Assembly (NCBI GenBank): GCA_029215795.1
Contig: JARDYH010000003.1
Span: 173,674,382 to 173,738,381 of the forward strand
Direction of reading: 5' to 3'
DNA length: 64,000 nucleotides
Origin: Anniella stebbinsi
Lineage: Eukaryota > Chordata > Lepidosauria > Squamata > Anniellidae
Below, piece by piece: positions 42,360 through 53,239 of this stretch (position 1 is the stretch's first letter; every line of letters begins with the position of its first letter). Below the pieces are notes generated by a model. The model was given only the letters and a program-made list of their open reading frames with translations, was not told the origin of the DNA and ran no database searches. Made by a program: the position numbers and the translations under genes.

Positions 42360-43160
42360 TGGATGGCAAAATAATGAGACAAGACAACAGTTTGGGTTTA
42401 AACTCAGGCCGCATTTTATTTAAAGATCTGCAAAGGGGTCATTCCTAAGTGGGCATCTACTTTATGGCCTCTCCTAGGCCATTCTAGGATTGGGCAAGCA
42501 ATTCTTGTCCCATGAAGCAGCGCCTGCCATCTTGCCACTCCACGGGCTCCCCATTCTGAGTACAGAGGCCTTCCGGTGTCAGCGCTGCTCGTGCTGCACA
42601 GAGTAGGTGAGTAGGGTTGGCCTCAAAGTTAAGCCTTGGCCTGCCAGCAGGTGCCGCAAGGCTACCTGCCAGGGGCTTCAGGCACTATCCATCACCACCG
42701 AGGGTGCCTGAGAATGCTCACCAATGTTCCCCCACTCTAGATGCCTGCACCTAACCATCCTGGACATGTGACCAATTCAAACAAATTAACCTATTTACAC
42801 ACCCACCTTGTCTTGCTGTATGGAGTAGGTAAAAAAAACTCACAGCTGTGAGCAAAACTGTGAGCAAAAAAATCCTACTCGGCCTCCAGATGGACAACCA
42901 GCGAACCCATACTGCCTCCAAGGGAAGGAGGGTGCCAGAAGATCGGAAGAGGGCAGGCACGCCACCTATTTATGCAGAGGATGCCTCCTCCCCCCTCGCA
43001 GTGGCGCCAACCCGGTAGCCAATGGGCTACAGCCACTCTCCAAATCTTTGCTGCCATCCGCAATTAGTCCCACCCCCACCCCACCCAAGCTTCGCCGGGC
43101 GAGGGGATGAGGCATGTGCTAGTACACGCCATGATAAATATTCATGATCAGGCACACTTA
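42360..43160 (-). mobile_element. LTR-like element, copy 2
   Basis: Same orientation and block order as 37680-38450. On the minus strand: CCATTGGCTACCGG (CCAAT-type), GCATAAATAGG (TATA-like, plus-strand about 42965-42976), leader, then AAATAAAATGCGGCC (poly(A)-signal-like, plus-strand about 42405-42420). The two copies differ substantially, so they are separate old insertions rather than the two LTRs of one recent element. No internal retroviral coding sequence lies between them: that interval holds the hAT element, an L2 end and unassigned DNA. Confidence 0.55.
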
Positions 43161-43264
43161 CTGGGCACACCCAGTCCCTGGATTTTAATTTAATTTGTAG
43201 CATGATTCAATTCAATTTCAGCAGCCAATGTAGGTGATCTCTCACATTGAGCTGGTGGATGTGT

Positions 43265-43265
<1 letters not shown>

Positions 43266-43311
<46 letters not shown>
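43266..43311. repeat. (CT)n microsatellite
   Basis: About 23 CT units. Confidence 0.95.
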
Positions 43312-43314
<3 letters not shown>

Positions 43315-43689
43315 GAGCCATGTGTCAGCTCTAAAAAGCAGCTGGTGCAGCTCTGCAGAGAGCCACCCAAGCCTAAAAGCCTGAGTCAGAGGGGTTCTTC
43401 CTTAGAGCCAGGCACTGTGGGATGGAGATTGCCAATGGTAGAGGTGATCTTCAGGGACAACCCCGTCCATAATGCTGTCATTTGGGGGACAAAGGGGAAT
43501 AGGCAACATATAAGATAATTGACAAAACAAGGCTTCATAGGTTAATTTGCACACAGGTGTGAAAGGCTAAGAAGAAGCAGAAATAACACTAAGGGAAAGA
43601 TGGAATCCAGTAGCGCATCTCAAGGACACCGAAAATGGGGGCAGCCATCCTCCTTGGCAATGTGATCTTCTTGCTTTTAAGAATTGAAC

Positions 43690-44385
43690 TAACACCTCTC
43701 ACTTTTTCAGTACATCTCTGCATCTCCAGCTTCTCCAGGAAGGGGAGATGTTAACTCCCCACCCTTTTTGCAGCTTATTTTCAGAACATTTACTGCTGCA
43801 GTTACTGCAGTTCCCTATTAGTTTTTTAAACCCCCTGAGAAGGCAGCTACATGGGACGGAGTGAATAGGGGCCCATGGAGGGCAAGTGAGTACTGCTGGC
43901 ATGGGTGCTTCATTTGCTGCATCACATTCTGCCACCTGGTTTGGTTTTTAATGTCAGGAAAATTTGCTCATTTTGGGGGGCCTGGTAGGTAAATGGAAGG
44001 GAAATGCACACATATTTAATAGCTGGGAAGTGAATGGAGGTGAAATATGCACAAATTTAAGGGCTGGTAAATAAATGGAGGTGAAATTTGTGCACCTGCA
44101 GTAATGGAACAGTACATTTAGGTGCACACATTTCCCCTCCATGTACTTCCCAGCCATTAAACTTGTGCAGATTCTGCCTCCATTGACTTCCTAGCCGTTA
44201 CATTTGTGCATTTTTCTGCAGTTAAAAAAACTGTTTGGGAACTGCAGCAACTGCAGCAGTACATGCTCCAAAAAGGAGCCACAAAAAGGTAGATGAGTTC
44301 ATTTCTCCCCTTTCCAGAGTAGCTGGAAATGGGGAAGTGTTGAAGAGCTGGGGAGCACTGAGAAGTGTAGGCCAGCTTAAAATTT
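43690..44385. repeat. ~0.7-kb palindrome with internal ~42-bp repeats
   Basis: Outer arms: GCTTCTCCAGGAAGGGGAGA at 43730 pairs with CTCCCCTTTCCAGAGTAGCT at 44307; ACTGCTGCAGTTACTGCAG pairs with CTGCAGCAACTGCAGCAGT; TAGTTTTTTAAAC pairs with GTTAAAAAAACTG. Inside, three units with the motif GGAAGTGAATGGAGGTGAAA and GCACAAATTTAA run forward (43985-44100), then similar units run in reverse (44119-44215). A stretch at 43835-43945 in the left arm has no partner. The design resembles fold-back transposons, but I could not define exact ends or a target duplication. Confidence 0.7.
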
Positions 44386-46279
44386 AAAGGATCACACTGG
44401 CAAAGGGAAGATGTTGTTGCGTCCCATTTTGGTGCACCCCCTCCCCATTTTAAGTGCTTCCAAATTGTGCTACCAGGTCCCTCCTTTCCCCTAGTATTAT
44501 TTCTCTATCTGTCCTTTGCAACTGTGCACAAATTAGCCAATAGGTAATCTCGTCTTGTCAATTTCCTTGTATGTTACCTGCTCCCCTTTGCTGATCCCTT
44601 TGACAACTGAAACAGACAAAGAAACTAACCAGACAGGACTAAACCCATCAGACAGTCCTAAGTGTGTAAGTGCATGCCATGAAAGACCAAGAAAAATAAT
44701 TTAAAAATTATAACTCCACTGTGCATTTTTGATACACCACTTTTTTTTAAAGCATGGTAGCAATCAGAGCATGGAGGGGGAGACAAGATGGGTTTCGCCC
44801 CAGTGTCCCCTGGGATACATGACAGAGGTGGCTGGAGGACCGAGGGGGAAGGAGGGGAAGAACAAGCCATGGCAAGCCCAACTGTCTATCAGGCTTACTG
44901 TGGGTTGTTACATGAACAACTCACACTGCGTAGTTTATTCTTCAGAGTGGCTTAGTGTTTCTGCCAACCGCCCATTTTATGAGTTTTGAAATGGGATTTT
45001 CAAAAAATAAAGGCCAACAGTGGGATGTTATAGAGATATGAATTTTGATTGTGTTACTGAACATCAATCCTGATCAACTTTAAGATGCATTTCCTTAAAC
45101 TTTTCAATAAGCCGCCCCTTCTCAATCTAGCCTTCCTTATAGAACTGTAGTGAGAATAAAACTGTGGTGAGGAACTTATGGTTTGCAGGCCACATGCAGA
45201 CCATGGCCAAATTTCATGCAGTCCACCTGGCTTTCAGGTGGACTGCTCTTCCAGGAATTATTTTGGCTTCCACTTCCTGCATTTGTGTGTGCTTCCCACT
45301 CCAGCAAAGACACAGGACGCCATCATTAAAACAAGAAATTGAGAATGCAACATCCATATCATTGTGTCAACAAGAAAAAATACTACCAAATTATTTTCTC
45401 TCTCACTAAATTCCAGCTATTATGTGACCACCCAACAGCTAGAAACAGTTGTTTAATTACTTTAATCTTCTCCTGTTTTGCATCACTGGAAAATATTTAA
45501 ATGACAGTGCATGGTGCTAGGGTTAAAATGTTTTAAAGTATAAAAAGAAGAAGTCATGACTTTTTCAACATTTTTAAACTGCCCTGGTTTGCTATTTCAA
45601 TGGGAAATATACAGACTTCCTTTATGGATTTTATTTTGCCACAGTCAGATATTAGTGACATTTGGCGTGGGAATGACTTCTACAGAAGGCAATTACATTA
45701 CCGTACAGTTTACAACATTAAGATTTATTTTGGCTTGAGGCAAAGTTTAGATGAAAGAGATGGTGCCACAATGACTACAGATGTTCATAAAACACTAAGC
45801 CATTACTATAACCATAATGCAAACTTGAGATTCAAAGCATCTAGACTCAGTTATAATAGTATTTCATTCAATACAGTTTGCCACAACACCATTTCCCATT
45901 TTCAGCTGAATGCTCTTGAACCTTGGTGGCCCAACTGTATTTATTATTTCTTCTTATTAATTACTAAACTTATAAATTCACACCAAGAGTAAGATCCACA
46001 AAACCTCTGACAAATCCACAAAGCAGCCGCACTGTTTTCAGCATTTGATCTTGGTTTCTCAATCCTAAAATACATAAAAGCTCTCTGCAAGATAGTGGGC
46101 ATTACAACTTTGATATGTTGAAGAATACACTCTCAAAAGGCTGCAATTGGAGAGCCAAATTCCAAGTTATAGTAAACTCATTTTTTAAAAAAAATATGCA
46201 CTTAACCAGGCCACTTTTATTTAGAAGAAAAGCCAGTCTTGAGCTGGATTGGGGCCCTGTCCCAGTTTCATCCCAAAAT

Positions 46280-46280
<1 letters not shown>
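44386..46280. other. Unassigned intergenic DNA
   Basis: Frames at 44729-44989, 45164-45409 and 45600-45992 (plus, up to 130 codons) show no recognised domain. A small inverted motif TCCACCTGGCTTTCAGGTGGA lies at 45223. No transposon boundaries found. Confidence 0.4.

Positions 46281-46316
<36 letters not shown>
46281..46316. repeat. (GA)n microsatellite
   Basis: About 18 GA units. Confidence 0.95.
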
Positions 46317-46318
<2 letters not shown>

Positions 46319-46531
46319 CTATTTGCTATATTTGCTGCAAACAACACCTTCAGGGGTATATAGCAACCAGGGGATAATTTTCATAACAAAACCAGGTTGG
46401 GCCCCTCATCTACTTCCCCACACACACACACACCAATAAAAGTGGTCATTTTAAGCTATTTCACAAGTTGTTGCACAACTCATTACCACTTCATTACACA
46501 AGTTATTACACAACTCATTACACAACTCATT

Positions 46532-46757
46532 GGCTCAATTTGGATGACACAATAAACTACTGGTGTGGGGGAAACAATCGTCAGTTGTTTTGACTATTGT
46601 GTCATCCAAATGCTGCCATAGTCAACTCAGTGCTGATCCTAATCCACACCACAGTTGATTATTTATTACCATGTTGTGTGGGGAGTACCCCCTAGATGAA
46701 CAACTGTAAAGTTGATTATTACCCCACCATTGACTATCGTGTCGTCCAAATTGAGCC
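46532..46757. mobile_element. Fold-back MITE (GGCTCAATTTGG termini)
   Basis: GGCTCAATTTGGATGACACA at the left pairs with GTGTCGTCCAAATTGAGCC at the right. A third partial terminus, TTGTGTCATCCAAATGC, lies inside at about 46596. ATT flanks both ends (46529-46531 and 46758-46760), compatible with a 3-bp duplication. Preceding DNA has short CACAACTCATTA direct repeats. Confidence 0.75.
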
Positions 46758-46780
46758 ATTGTATCTTTATTACACATTAC

Positions 46781-47491
46781 TAGGGTGGGGAACCTCAGGT
46801 CTAGGGGCCAAATCTGACCCTCCCAGGGGCCAAATCTGTCCCTCCAAGTTTCCCCAGTTAACCATGCCACCTTCCCTTGCACCCCCTCCCAACAATCATT
46901 TGGTATTTCCCAGCTTTTGCATGTCATGAGACGAGCGTTTTATCACACTCTCATTACTGGCCACACACAGGTTTATGTGGGTCTTTTTTATGATGCTGTC
47001 TGCCGCCTGCGTGTCTCCCACCCCTTTTGCTCATTTTCACGTCACAAAAGAAGACCCAGAAAATCCAACCTTTTTGGCTGTAGCAAAACAACCTGCCATT
47101 TCCTGCTGTGTGCAGGAGATGCAGTGGGATAAAACCGACCACAGAATGGGCCACATAGTCAGTGTGTACTTCCTCTTTCTTCCCCGTGTAAAGAACGAGG
47201 AAGTATTGTGGGACAGAAGTGGGGGGAAAGCAACAGTAAGGAAACACGATTTCTCCGCCCGCCTGATGATGCTCTTTGTGCAGCTTTTCCCCGTCACAAA
47301 AGGTTGAAATGACTCTCCTAAGGCTTAGTTACTGGCAGTAAGAGCTTTAAGCTAAACAATGCTTGTATTTTTTTGGTGCCTGCGGCTCTGCTCCTTTTTC
47401 CTTTGACCCTGCCCACCACTGGAATGCAGCCCCTGAGAAGTTCTCCAAAGTCAATTTTGTCCCTCAGACTGAACGTAGTTTCCCACCCCTA
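46781..47491. mobile_element. hAT-type repeat (TAGGGGTGGGAA family) split by an insertion
   Basis: Left part TAGGGTGGGGAACCTCAGGT to CCAGCTTTTGCATGTCAT (46781-46927). Right part AAAGGTTGAAATGACTCTCC to CGTAGTTTCCCACCCCTA (47299-47491). Intact copies at 57161-57503 and 62099-62415 run straight through this point. The 62-kb copy has an 8-bp duplication, hence hAT. Confidence 0.75.
46928..47298. other. ~370-bp insertion of unknown type
   Basis: Extra sequence inside the 46781-47491 repeat, from about GAGACGAGCGTTTTATCAC to about CTTTTCCCCGTCAC. It has overlapping frames on both strands (46975-47307 plus, 47037-47297 minus) but no domain I recognise. I found no inverted termini and no poly(A), so its class is open. 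GTCACAAAAG occurs at about 47041 and again at the right junction. Confidence 0.5.
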
Positions 47492-47639
47492 TGCCAGATG
47501 TTGCTTGCACTCATTGTGCGACTTCTGATGTTTCCTGTGCACTTGGAGTCACTGGACGTCATCCTGCTCCCTCTTCCCTGCTCACACGAAACCAATTAAA
47601 AAACATTAAAGCGTGCGCGTTTGTTGCAATCATGCAATT

Positions 47640-47702
47640 AATGTCATGTCTAATGTGAGCATTAGCAGTCTAATGTGAGCATGTCTAACGTGAGCATTCT
47701 AA
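47640..47702. repeat. Short tandem motif (GTCTAAYGTGAGCAT)
   Basis: GTCTAATGTGAGCATTAGCA, GTCTAATGTGAGCAT and GTCTAACGTGAGCAT occur consecutively. Confidence 0.8.
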
Positions 47703-47779
47703 CTATGGAAGTATTACTATCCCGGCATTGCAGATAGCGTCTGAAGCTGGGGGAAAGGACATGTTTAGTTTTCGTTTGT

Positions 47780-48310
47780 TTGTTGGTTACATTTCTATAT
47801 CGCCCAATAGCTGGACCTCTCTGGGCAGCTCACAACAATTAAAAGCATAAAGTACAATATGATGAAATATAATATAAAAGTTCAAAACTACAGCATAAAA
47901 TCAAAACCCACATATAACTTAGCAGCAGCACAAAGATTTAAAATACAGTAACAGATTTAAAATAACATAAACTGAAAGACAAATATGCCTGGGAAAGTAA
48001 GTTTTTTACTTGGCACCGAAAAGACCACAATGTAGGCACCAGGTGAGCCTCTCATGGGAGCTCATTCCACAATCAGGGTGCCACAACAGAAAGGCCCTCT
48101 TCTTAGTAGCCACTCACCTCACTTCCTTTTGAGTTGTTTCCCAAAGAAAGACGACTGAAGACAATCTTAGGAGGAGATGATCCTTGTGGTAACTTGAACC
48201 CAAGTCATTTGTGGCCTTGAATATGGCCCAGAAATGGACTGGCAGCCAATGCAGATGGAAAGATACTGGCATAATATGCTCATGTTGTTCACTAAGTGCC
48301 TTCATGATAG
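47780..48310 (-). mobile_element. L2-clade LINE 3' end, minus strand
   Basis: Plus-strand order: TACATTTCTATATCGCCCAA, TAGCTGGACCTCTCTGGGCA, A-rich 3' UTR, then the reverse of the terminal ORF (GGGAGCTCATTCCACAATCA, CAGGGTGCCACAACAGAAAG) and upstream sequence (GAATATGGCCCAGAAATGGA, CTGGCAGCCAATGCAGATGG). It is the longest L2 copy here and parallels 36915-37380. Confidence 0.85.
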
Positions 48311-48372
48311 ACACAAAATTTGAACTGGGGACTTCCTGGTTCACAGCTCAAGCTCTTAGCCACTACACTACA
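48311..48372 (-). mobile_element. tRNA-derived SINE head (remnant)
   Basis: TTTGAACTGGGGACTTCCTG followed by CTCTTAGCCACTACACTAC, reading on the minus strand as a tRNA-like A box (GTAGTGGCTAAGAG) and a degenerate B box. Only ~60 bp are recognisable. Confidence 0.5.
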
Positions 48373-49389
48373 TTAGCACAATTCTTCACCAGCTTCTTAC
48401 ACAACAAATGCACTTTTGCTTTCACATCGCATTTGTTGCATACAGTCTGCACATCGTCCTCAAAGATAGTGCTTTGGTTATAGCGGTGAGAATGTCATGA
48501 GTTCAGATGCTGCTTGGTATATAATTTTTGTGATTTTTGGGGACATATGTACTCCGTAGTAGTTCATACTCTCTGTGGGACTGAACATCAAGTCAGATTT
48601 TAAAAGAACACACAAACACACAGCATCATGTCTTTAGTTTTATTTCAGTATTTACACTGGTAACAGTATATCTGAAATGTTTGAAAAGATTTGAACGTAC
48701 ACTTGTCTGGCAACACTTAAGTTTTACAAGAGAATTATACAAATGGATACCTTGGCCTAGCTGCCACCTCTTTTCATTGTAATTAAAGTTTCAAAAAGCT
48801 TATTTGCTACACTCAGCCATTTTAAAAGATGCCAAAGAGGAATGATTTCTCCACAGTTTCTAGTGTCCAAGACCCACGCAAGAGCATGATTAACAATAAT
48901 GCTGCTGCTGAAAGATTCAATGTGTCATTCATTTGACAACAAGCACTTGAAGAAGTCTTATCAACTATGGATTACATTTCAGTAACTATATACTGGATCT
49001 TCCTCATGTCTATTCAGAAGCTCCCTCAGAAATAAATTACTGAAAAATATGTAACGGTTATAAATCTTGAATTTGAGTAGATACACATGTGGGTTGAAAA
49101 GTCACAGTCTTCTGTGACTTGCCGCTCTTTTCTGGTGTTGAAACCTATCCTATAAAATGAGAACATAGAAAAAAACATATACTATCATATAGAATGAGAA
49201 CATAGAATCATATATGATAGCTGCAACTTTTAATGACATACATTAAATATTTCTTATAAATATATAATTATCCCACAATATTTTACTTCTCTAGAATCTT
49301 TGGTTTCCAATCTTCTTTCGAAAGATCCAGAACTGGTCCTTCCTTTGTAATAATTTCCAGACGGCATAGCTGTATTAGTATGTTGCAAC
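48373..49389. other. Unassigned intergenic DNA
   Basis: No transposon boundary recognised. On the minus strand an AATAAA occurs at about 48639; I found no frame or splice pattern to support a transcript. Confidence 0.35.
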
Positions 49390-49856
49390 AAAAATAACAA
49401 AGACTGTTGTGGCACCTTTGAGACTAACACCTTTATTATGGCATAAATTTTCGTGGACTACAGCCCACTTCATCAGGAACATCTGATGTAGGGTGACCAG
49501 ATAAAATCCAGGTCAGGGCTCATGTAACTTTAACTGTTGTAGAGAAAAGGGAATTTCAGCCAGTGTCATTTGTATGCAATCAGTTCCTGGCCCTGCCTTC
49601 TTTTGTATATGGTCACTCTAGTATAGTGCCTGCACCTTTAACAGTTGTGATGAAGAGGGAATATCACCAGGAACTAATTGCATACAAATGACGCTGGCTG
49701 AAATTCCCTTTTCTCTACAACTGTTAAAGTTACATGAGCCCTGACCTGGATTTTATCTGGTCAGCCTAATTTGATGAAGTGGGCTGTGATCCACAAAAGC
49801 TCATGCCAAAATAAATGTGTTAGTCTCAAAGGTGTCACAAGTCTCTTTGTTAGAAC
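49390..49856. mobile_element. Outer palindromic MITE interrupted by a younger MITE
   Basis: The left arm (ATAACAAAGACTG, GGCACCTTTGAGACTAACAC, TTTCGTGGACTACAGCCCAC, TTCATCAGGA) and right arm (TTTGATGAAGTGGGCTGTGA, CAAAAGCTCATGCCAAAATA, AATGTGTTAGTCTCAAAGGT, AGTCTCTTTGTT) are inverted copies. The dimeric MITE at 49489-49768 sits at the centre. Confidence 0.8.
49489..49768. mobile_element. Dimeric hAT-type MITE, nested
   Basis: Ends TAGGGTGACCAGATAAAATC and ATCTGGTCAGCCTA. Flanks ATCTGATG (49481-49488) and ATTTGATG (49769-49776) match in seven of eight positions. Inserted into the older palindrome at 49390-49856. About 40 bp of the left arm around CCCTCTTCATCACAACAG are deleted. Confidence 0.9.
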
Positions 49857-50255
49857 TAACCTGTGAATGAGTATAGGTAAGCCTACATTTGGAAGTCTTC
49901 ATTTTCAAAGGCGTAAAAACGCAGGTCAGCCCACAAATTCATTTACACAAAATGAACATACACACACAAAAAGTAACCTATGTCAAGAATAAAGATTACT
50001 AAGGACACAAGCTGGCTAGGGAATGCTGGGAGTTGTAGGACTTTTTTCTGTGTAAAAGGGTGCATAGGATTGCACCCTTAATGAGTTTTATGGTAAAATG
50101 AAAATTGTCCCACCCCATTGTATATGAGAACTGGTTCCACAGAATTTGAGATAGCGCTATAAACACCAAGCTTATGTATGTGTGCTTTTATGGTAGTAGG
50201 ATAGGGTTTATAAGGATTTTGTCTTGTCAGGTGCTTTTAAAAATATGGTGTTGCA
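49857..50255. other. Unassigned intergenic DNA
   Basis: Contains a CTGGCTAGGGAATGCTGGGA, GTTGTAGGAC fragment (about 50011-50042) of the CCTCCAGATG MITE family and TGCATAGGATTGCACCCTTA of the short interspersed repeat. Confidence 0.4.
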
Positions 50256-50575
50256 TAGGCTGACCATATGAAAAGGAGGATAGGGCTCACGTAACTTTAA
50301 CAGTTGTAGAGAAAAGAGAATTTCAGCCAGTGTCATTTGTATGCAATTAGTTCCTGGTGAAATTCCCTCTTCATTACAACAGTTAAAGTTGCAGGGGCCC
50401 TGCCTTCTTTTGTATATGGTCACTCTAGTATAGTGCATGGACCTTTAACTGTTGTGATGAAGAGGAAATTTCACCAGGAACTAATTGCATAGAAATGACC
50501 CTGGCTGAAATTCCCTTTTCTCTACAACTGTTAAAGTTACATGAGCCCTGTCCTCCTTTTCATATGGTCACCCTA
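50256..50575. mobile_element. Dimeric hAT-type MITE with 8-bp duplication
   Basis: Ends TAGGCTGACCATATGAAAAG and TTTCATATGGTCACCCTA. Flanks GTGTTGCA and GTGTTGCG match in seven of eight positions. An AT microsatellite begins a few bases after the right duplication. Confidence 0.92.
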
Positions 50576-50580
50576 GTGTT

Positions 50581-50583
<3 letters not shown>

Positions 50584-50629
<46 letters not shown>
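50584..50629. repeat. (AT)n microsatellite
   Basis: About 22 AT units. Confidence 0.95.
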
Positions 50630-50630
<1 letters not shown>

Positions 50631-51563
50631 CAGTCATTGGCATTATAGATATTAGAGAGGAAATGAAAATGTAAAATAAACCACAATGGTTAACAAGTGT
50701 GTCAAACAAACACAATGATCTGCCTGGAGTTAAAGCTGAAGTGTTAATGACTTGGAAATGTGGCTAGCCCTATTTAGAGATAGAACCAATTATTTTGCTG
50801 ATTGGATCAAATCTTTTCTTAGGCTTGAGTAAGTTCAGTAATAAAATTGACTCACACTTTTGTCAAATGTTTTTCCAGAGGCGTTAGAAGTTCCACATAA
50901 TCTTAGATAGAAGACAATTTAATAATAGCTTCATCTAATTTGCCATACTCGTCGAGTTTATGAAACAGCTAAGTCAATATAAATTTGAATGAAAGAGATG
51001 AGAACTAATGGATGCTATTGTGGGAAACAATAACAATAATTCTGTTCAGAGTAGTATGTGCCCTTTTCCTGCTGTGATCAATATAAATTATCAACTTTTC
51101 CCACCCTCTCTCTTTGATAGAAGCCCATTCAACACAAAGGTCTGAAGGGAGATTCTGCAGGGTGCCCAATTGTGGGGAGGCTTCTAGTTGCATTCAGCCT
51201 AGAATTCCCCTCCACACTTACATCCTCAATAAGCACATGGTAGAACCTTGGGAAGGGAAAGCTGAATGTGCATTTCCCCCACCCCACTGCCCTGGGAAGC
51301 AGCCTTGGAAAAAGGTCAGGAGAGAAAAACAGGGTGGGGGACAATGGGCAGGGAAGGGAGGCATAAGGAGAAGCTTCTGTCATTCCTCTCCCCCCTGCCT
51401 GCCAGACCGTTGGATAGACAAAGGGCTGTGATCATGGAGTTCTCCATCTATAGACCACCAACCTCTTAGGATTGCACTACTAACAGACCATATTTTATTG
51501 AAAAACCAAACCCAAAAATGAGCCATTGCTGGTGTTGCTGCTAGGCAAGAGAGACCACATTGT
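50630..51563. other. Unassigned intergenic DNA
   Basis: Frames at 51114-51431 (plus) and 51129-51383 (minus) overlap on opposite strands in a locally GC-rich patch; neither is recognised. Confidence 0.4.
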
Positions 51564-51619
51564 TAAAAAAGAAAAGGAAAAAAGAAAAAAGAAAAAAGAA
51601 AAAAGAAAAAAGAAAAAGA
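51564..51619. repeat. (AAAAAG)n-like A-rich repeat
   Basis: AAAAGGAAAAAAGAAAAAAG-type units over about 55 bp. Confidence 0.9.
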
Positions 51620-52564
51620 CTTTACTTAAGAAAAAGGAACTTGAGAAAACTTTTCAAGCTCTGTCAGGTTTCAACTGATGATTGTACTCTAGCTTCACAG
51701 AAAAGCAATCATGTTAGCAAAAGTATTATAGGAGGCATTTTTCCCACTTCTTGAGAAAATTATGCTTAAACAGTTCCAAAAATATACCACTCCTTTTGAC
51801 TATCATGCTGAGTATTTTCACTTCAAAATTCACCACTGCACCACTGCCTATTTTGTCCAGCATTCAATTTTCCACAGTGACCAAGAAGTTGTCTATAAAC
51901 TACAATGAGATATGAGGGCAATAGTTTTCCCCAGCACCTGGCAATCAGGGGCAAGTGGTATTCAGAGAAACGTGGGAGAAACCAAAGGAGAGCCTCTAAG
52001 AAAGAATTAAGATCTGTGTCAGAAACATACTTTGGGAAAATAGGACGGGATTTTGGAAAATAGGAGGGGATTTCGTTCAATTTATTGTTTAATAGGCACT
52101 TATTAAAATTCACACCTTTCTTCATAAACAGGATGGAAACTTGAGATTTTTAAAAAATTGAATGCAAGAGAAAGCAAAACTGGCAGATGCATCCATCCAA
52201 GCAGAGGGCTTTGAGTTCTTAGCTCTTGTAAGTCTGGTTTGAATCCCCATCTATTTAGCCATATTTGTGCCATGACAAGCAGGTACAACATGTTCCTCTT
52301 CTCGTGCTGAGAATAGCTGTAACGATTCATTTTGGCTGGTGCAGATAGGTGAGAATCTCATTCCATTCATTTTTGAATAAGAACTCATCAAAACTTTGGT
52401 AAGAATTTCTTCATCAGAGGGATATAAAAAACTTAATGCGGGAGAAAGCAAAAAATGGCAGATCTGTCCATCCCTAGTGAGGGGCTAGCTGGTAGCAGGT
52501 CTGTCCAGGGTCTCTGACAGGAAATAAACACTCCATGTATCAGTTCCTTCAGGGAGCATCCATT
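51620..52564. other. Unassigned DNA with a diverged direct repeat
   Basis: A block at 52160-52200 (TTGAATGCAAGAGAAAGCAA, GGCAGATGCATCCATCC) recurs at 52432-52475 (TTAATGCGGGAGAAAGCAAA, GGCAGATCTGTCCATCCCTA), about 270 bp apart. This may be two ends of a decayed element; I could not delimit it. Confidence 0.4.
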
Positions 52565-53169
52565 GCTGGCTCATAATCAATCAATCGATTATTTATTACA
52601 GTCACAGACCAGCAAAGTCAATATAAAACATGCAAAGATAGTTAAAAAGTGACATGAAAATAAAATACAGCTTTATAGACTTCCTTCTCTCAGGAAGATT
52701 GCAACATTTTTTTCCTAATTTGCATTGTTGTCATAAAAAACTTAGAGACCCTTTCAGTAATACAGGAGGACACATCCCTTAAACAAATTAATGCCAAGGT
52801 TGTGGGGTTACTTCCAGAAGAGGCTCTTAATAATGGAAAGATTGGCTTCTTTCTGCATTCCTTATACATGTGGCAATGCAAAAGGACATGTTCGACAGAT
52901 TCTATTGTTCCAGTGCCACAGGGACATATCCGCTCATTAACCAGGATTTTACTAAACCGTCCATCTAGTAGTGCTGATGGCAACACATTAAAGCGAGCAA
53001 GGGTAAATGCTCTTCTGTACTTTGGGATGGTTAACATATGCAGATATGAAGCTGCAGTGAGTCCGTAGTTATTAAAGATATTATAGAGTAATGGGGAACA
53101 AGATTTGTTAGCAGCAGTTCTTAAGTGCTGTAGATCTAGGTCTATTAATCTTTGAACAACAAGCGTCAA
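52565..53169 (-). mobile_element. LINE ORF C-terminus with CCHC-like motif and 3' tail
   Basis: The 159-codon minus frame (52690-53169) ends in a region with RAFTLARFNVLPSALLDGRF and CPCGTGTIESVEHVLLHC, a C-x-C...H...C arrangement like the zinc-binding-type C-terminal domain after some non-LTR reverse transcriptases. The minus-strand 3' UTR ends GACTTTGCTGGTCTGTGACT and ATAAATAATCGATTGATTGA, a simple-repeat tail. It is a 5'-truncated LINE insertion; the frame is open but lacks the RT core. I cannot name the clade with confidence. Confidence 0.7.
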
Positions 53170-53239
53170 AAGTCTACAACTTCAGCCTGCTACTGTCCCC
53201 AACTGTCACTTCTTCACGTTGTGCCTACATGTCATATGC

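Noticed and set aside
43266..43311. Possible CRISPR-like or regulatory repeat
   Set aside because: It is a simple (CT)n microsatellite; the genome is a vertebrate and there are no repeat-spacer arrays.
45600..45992. 130-codon plus-strand frame
   Set aside because: No recognisable family; AT-rich and overlapped by another frame, with no splice or promoter context.
48600..49080. Possible 3' UTR on the minus strand (AATAAA near 48639)
   Set aside because: A single hexamer in AT-rich DNA is not evidence; no adjoining coding exon found.
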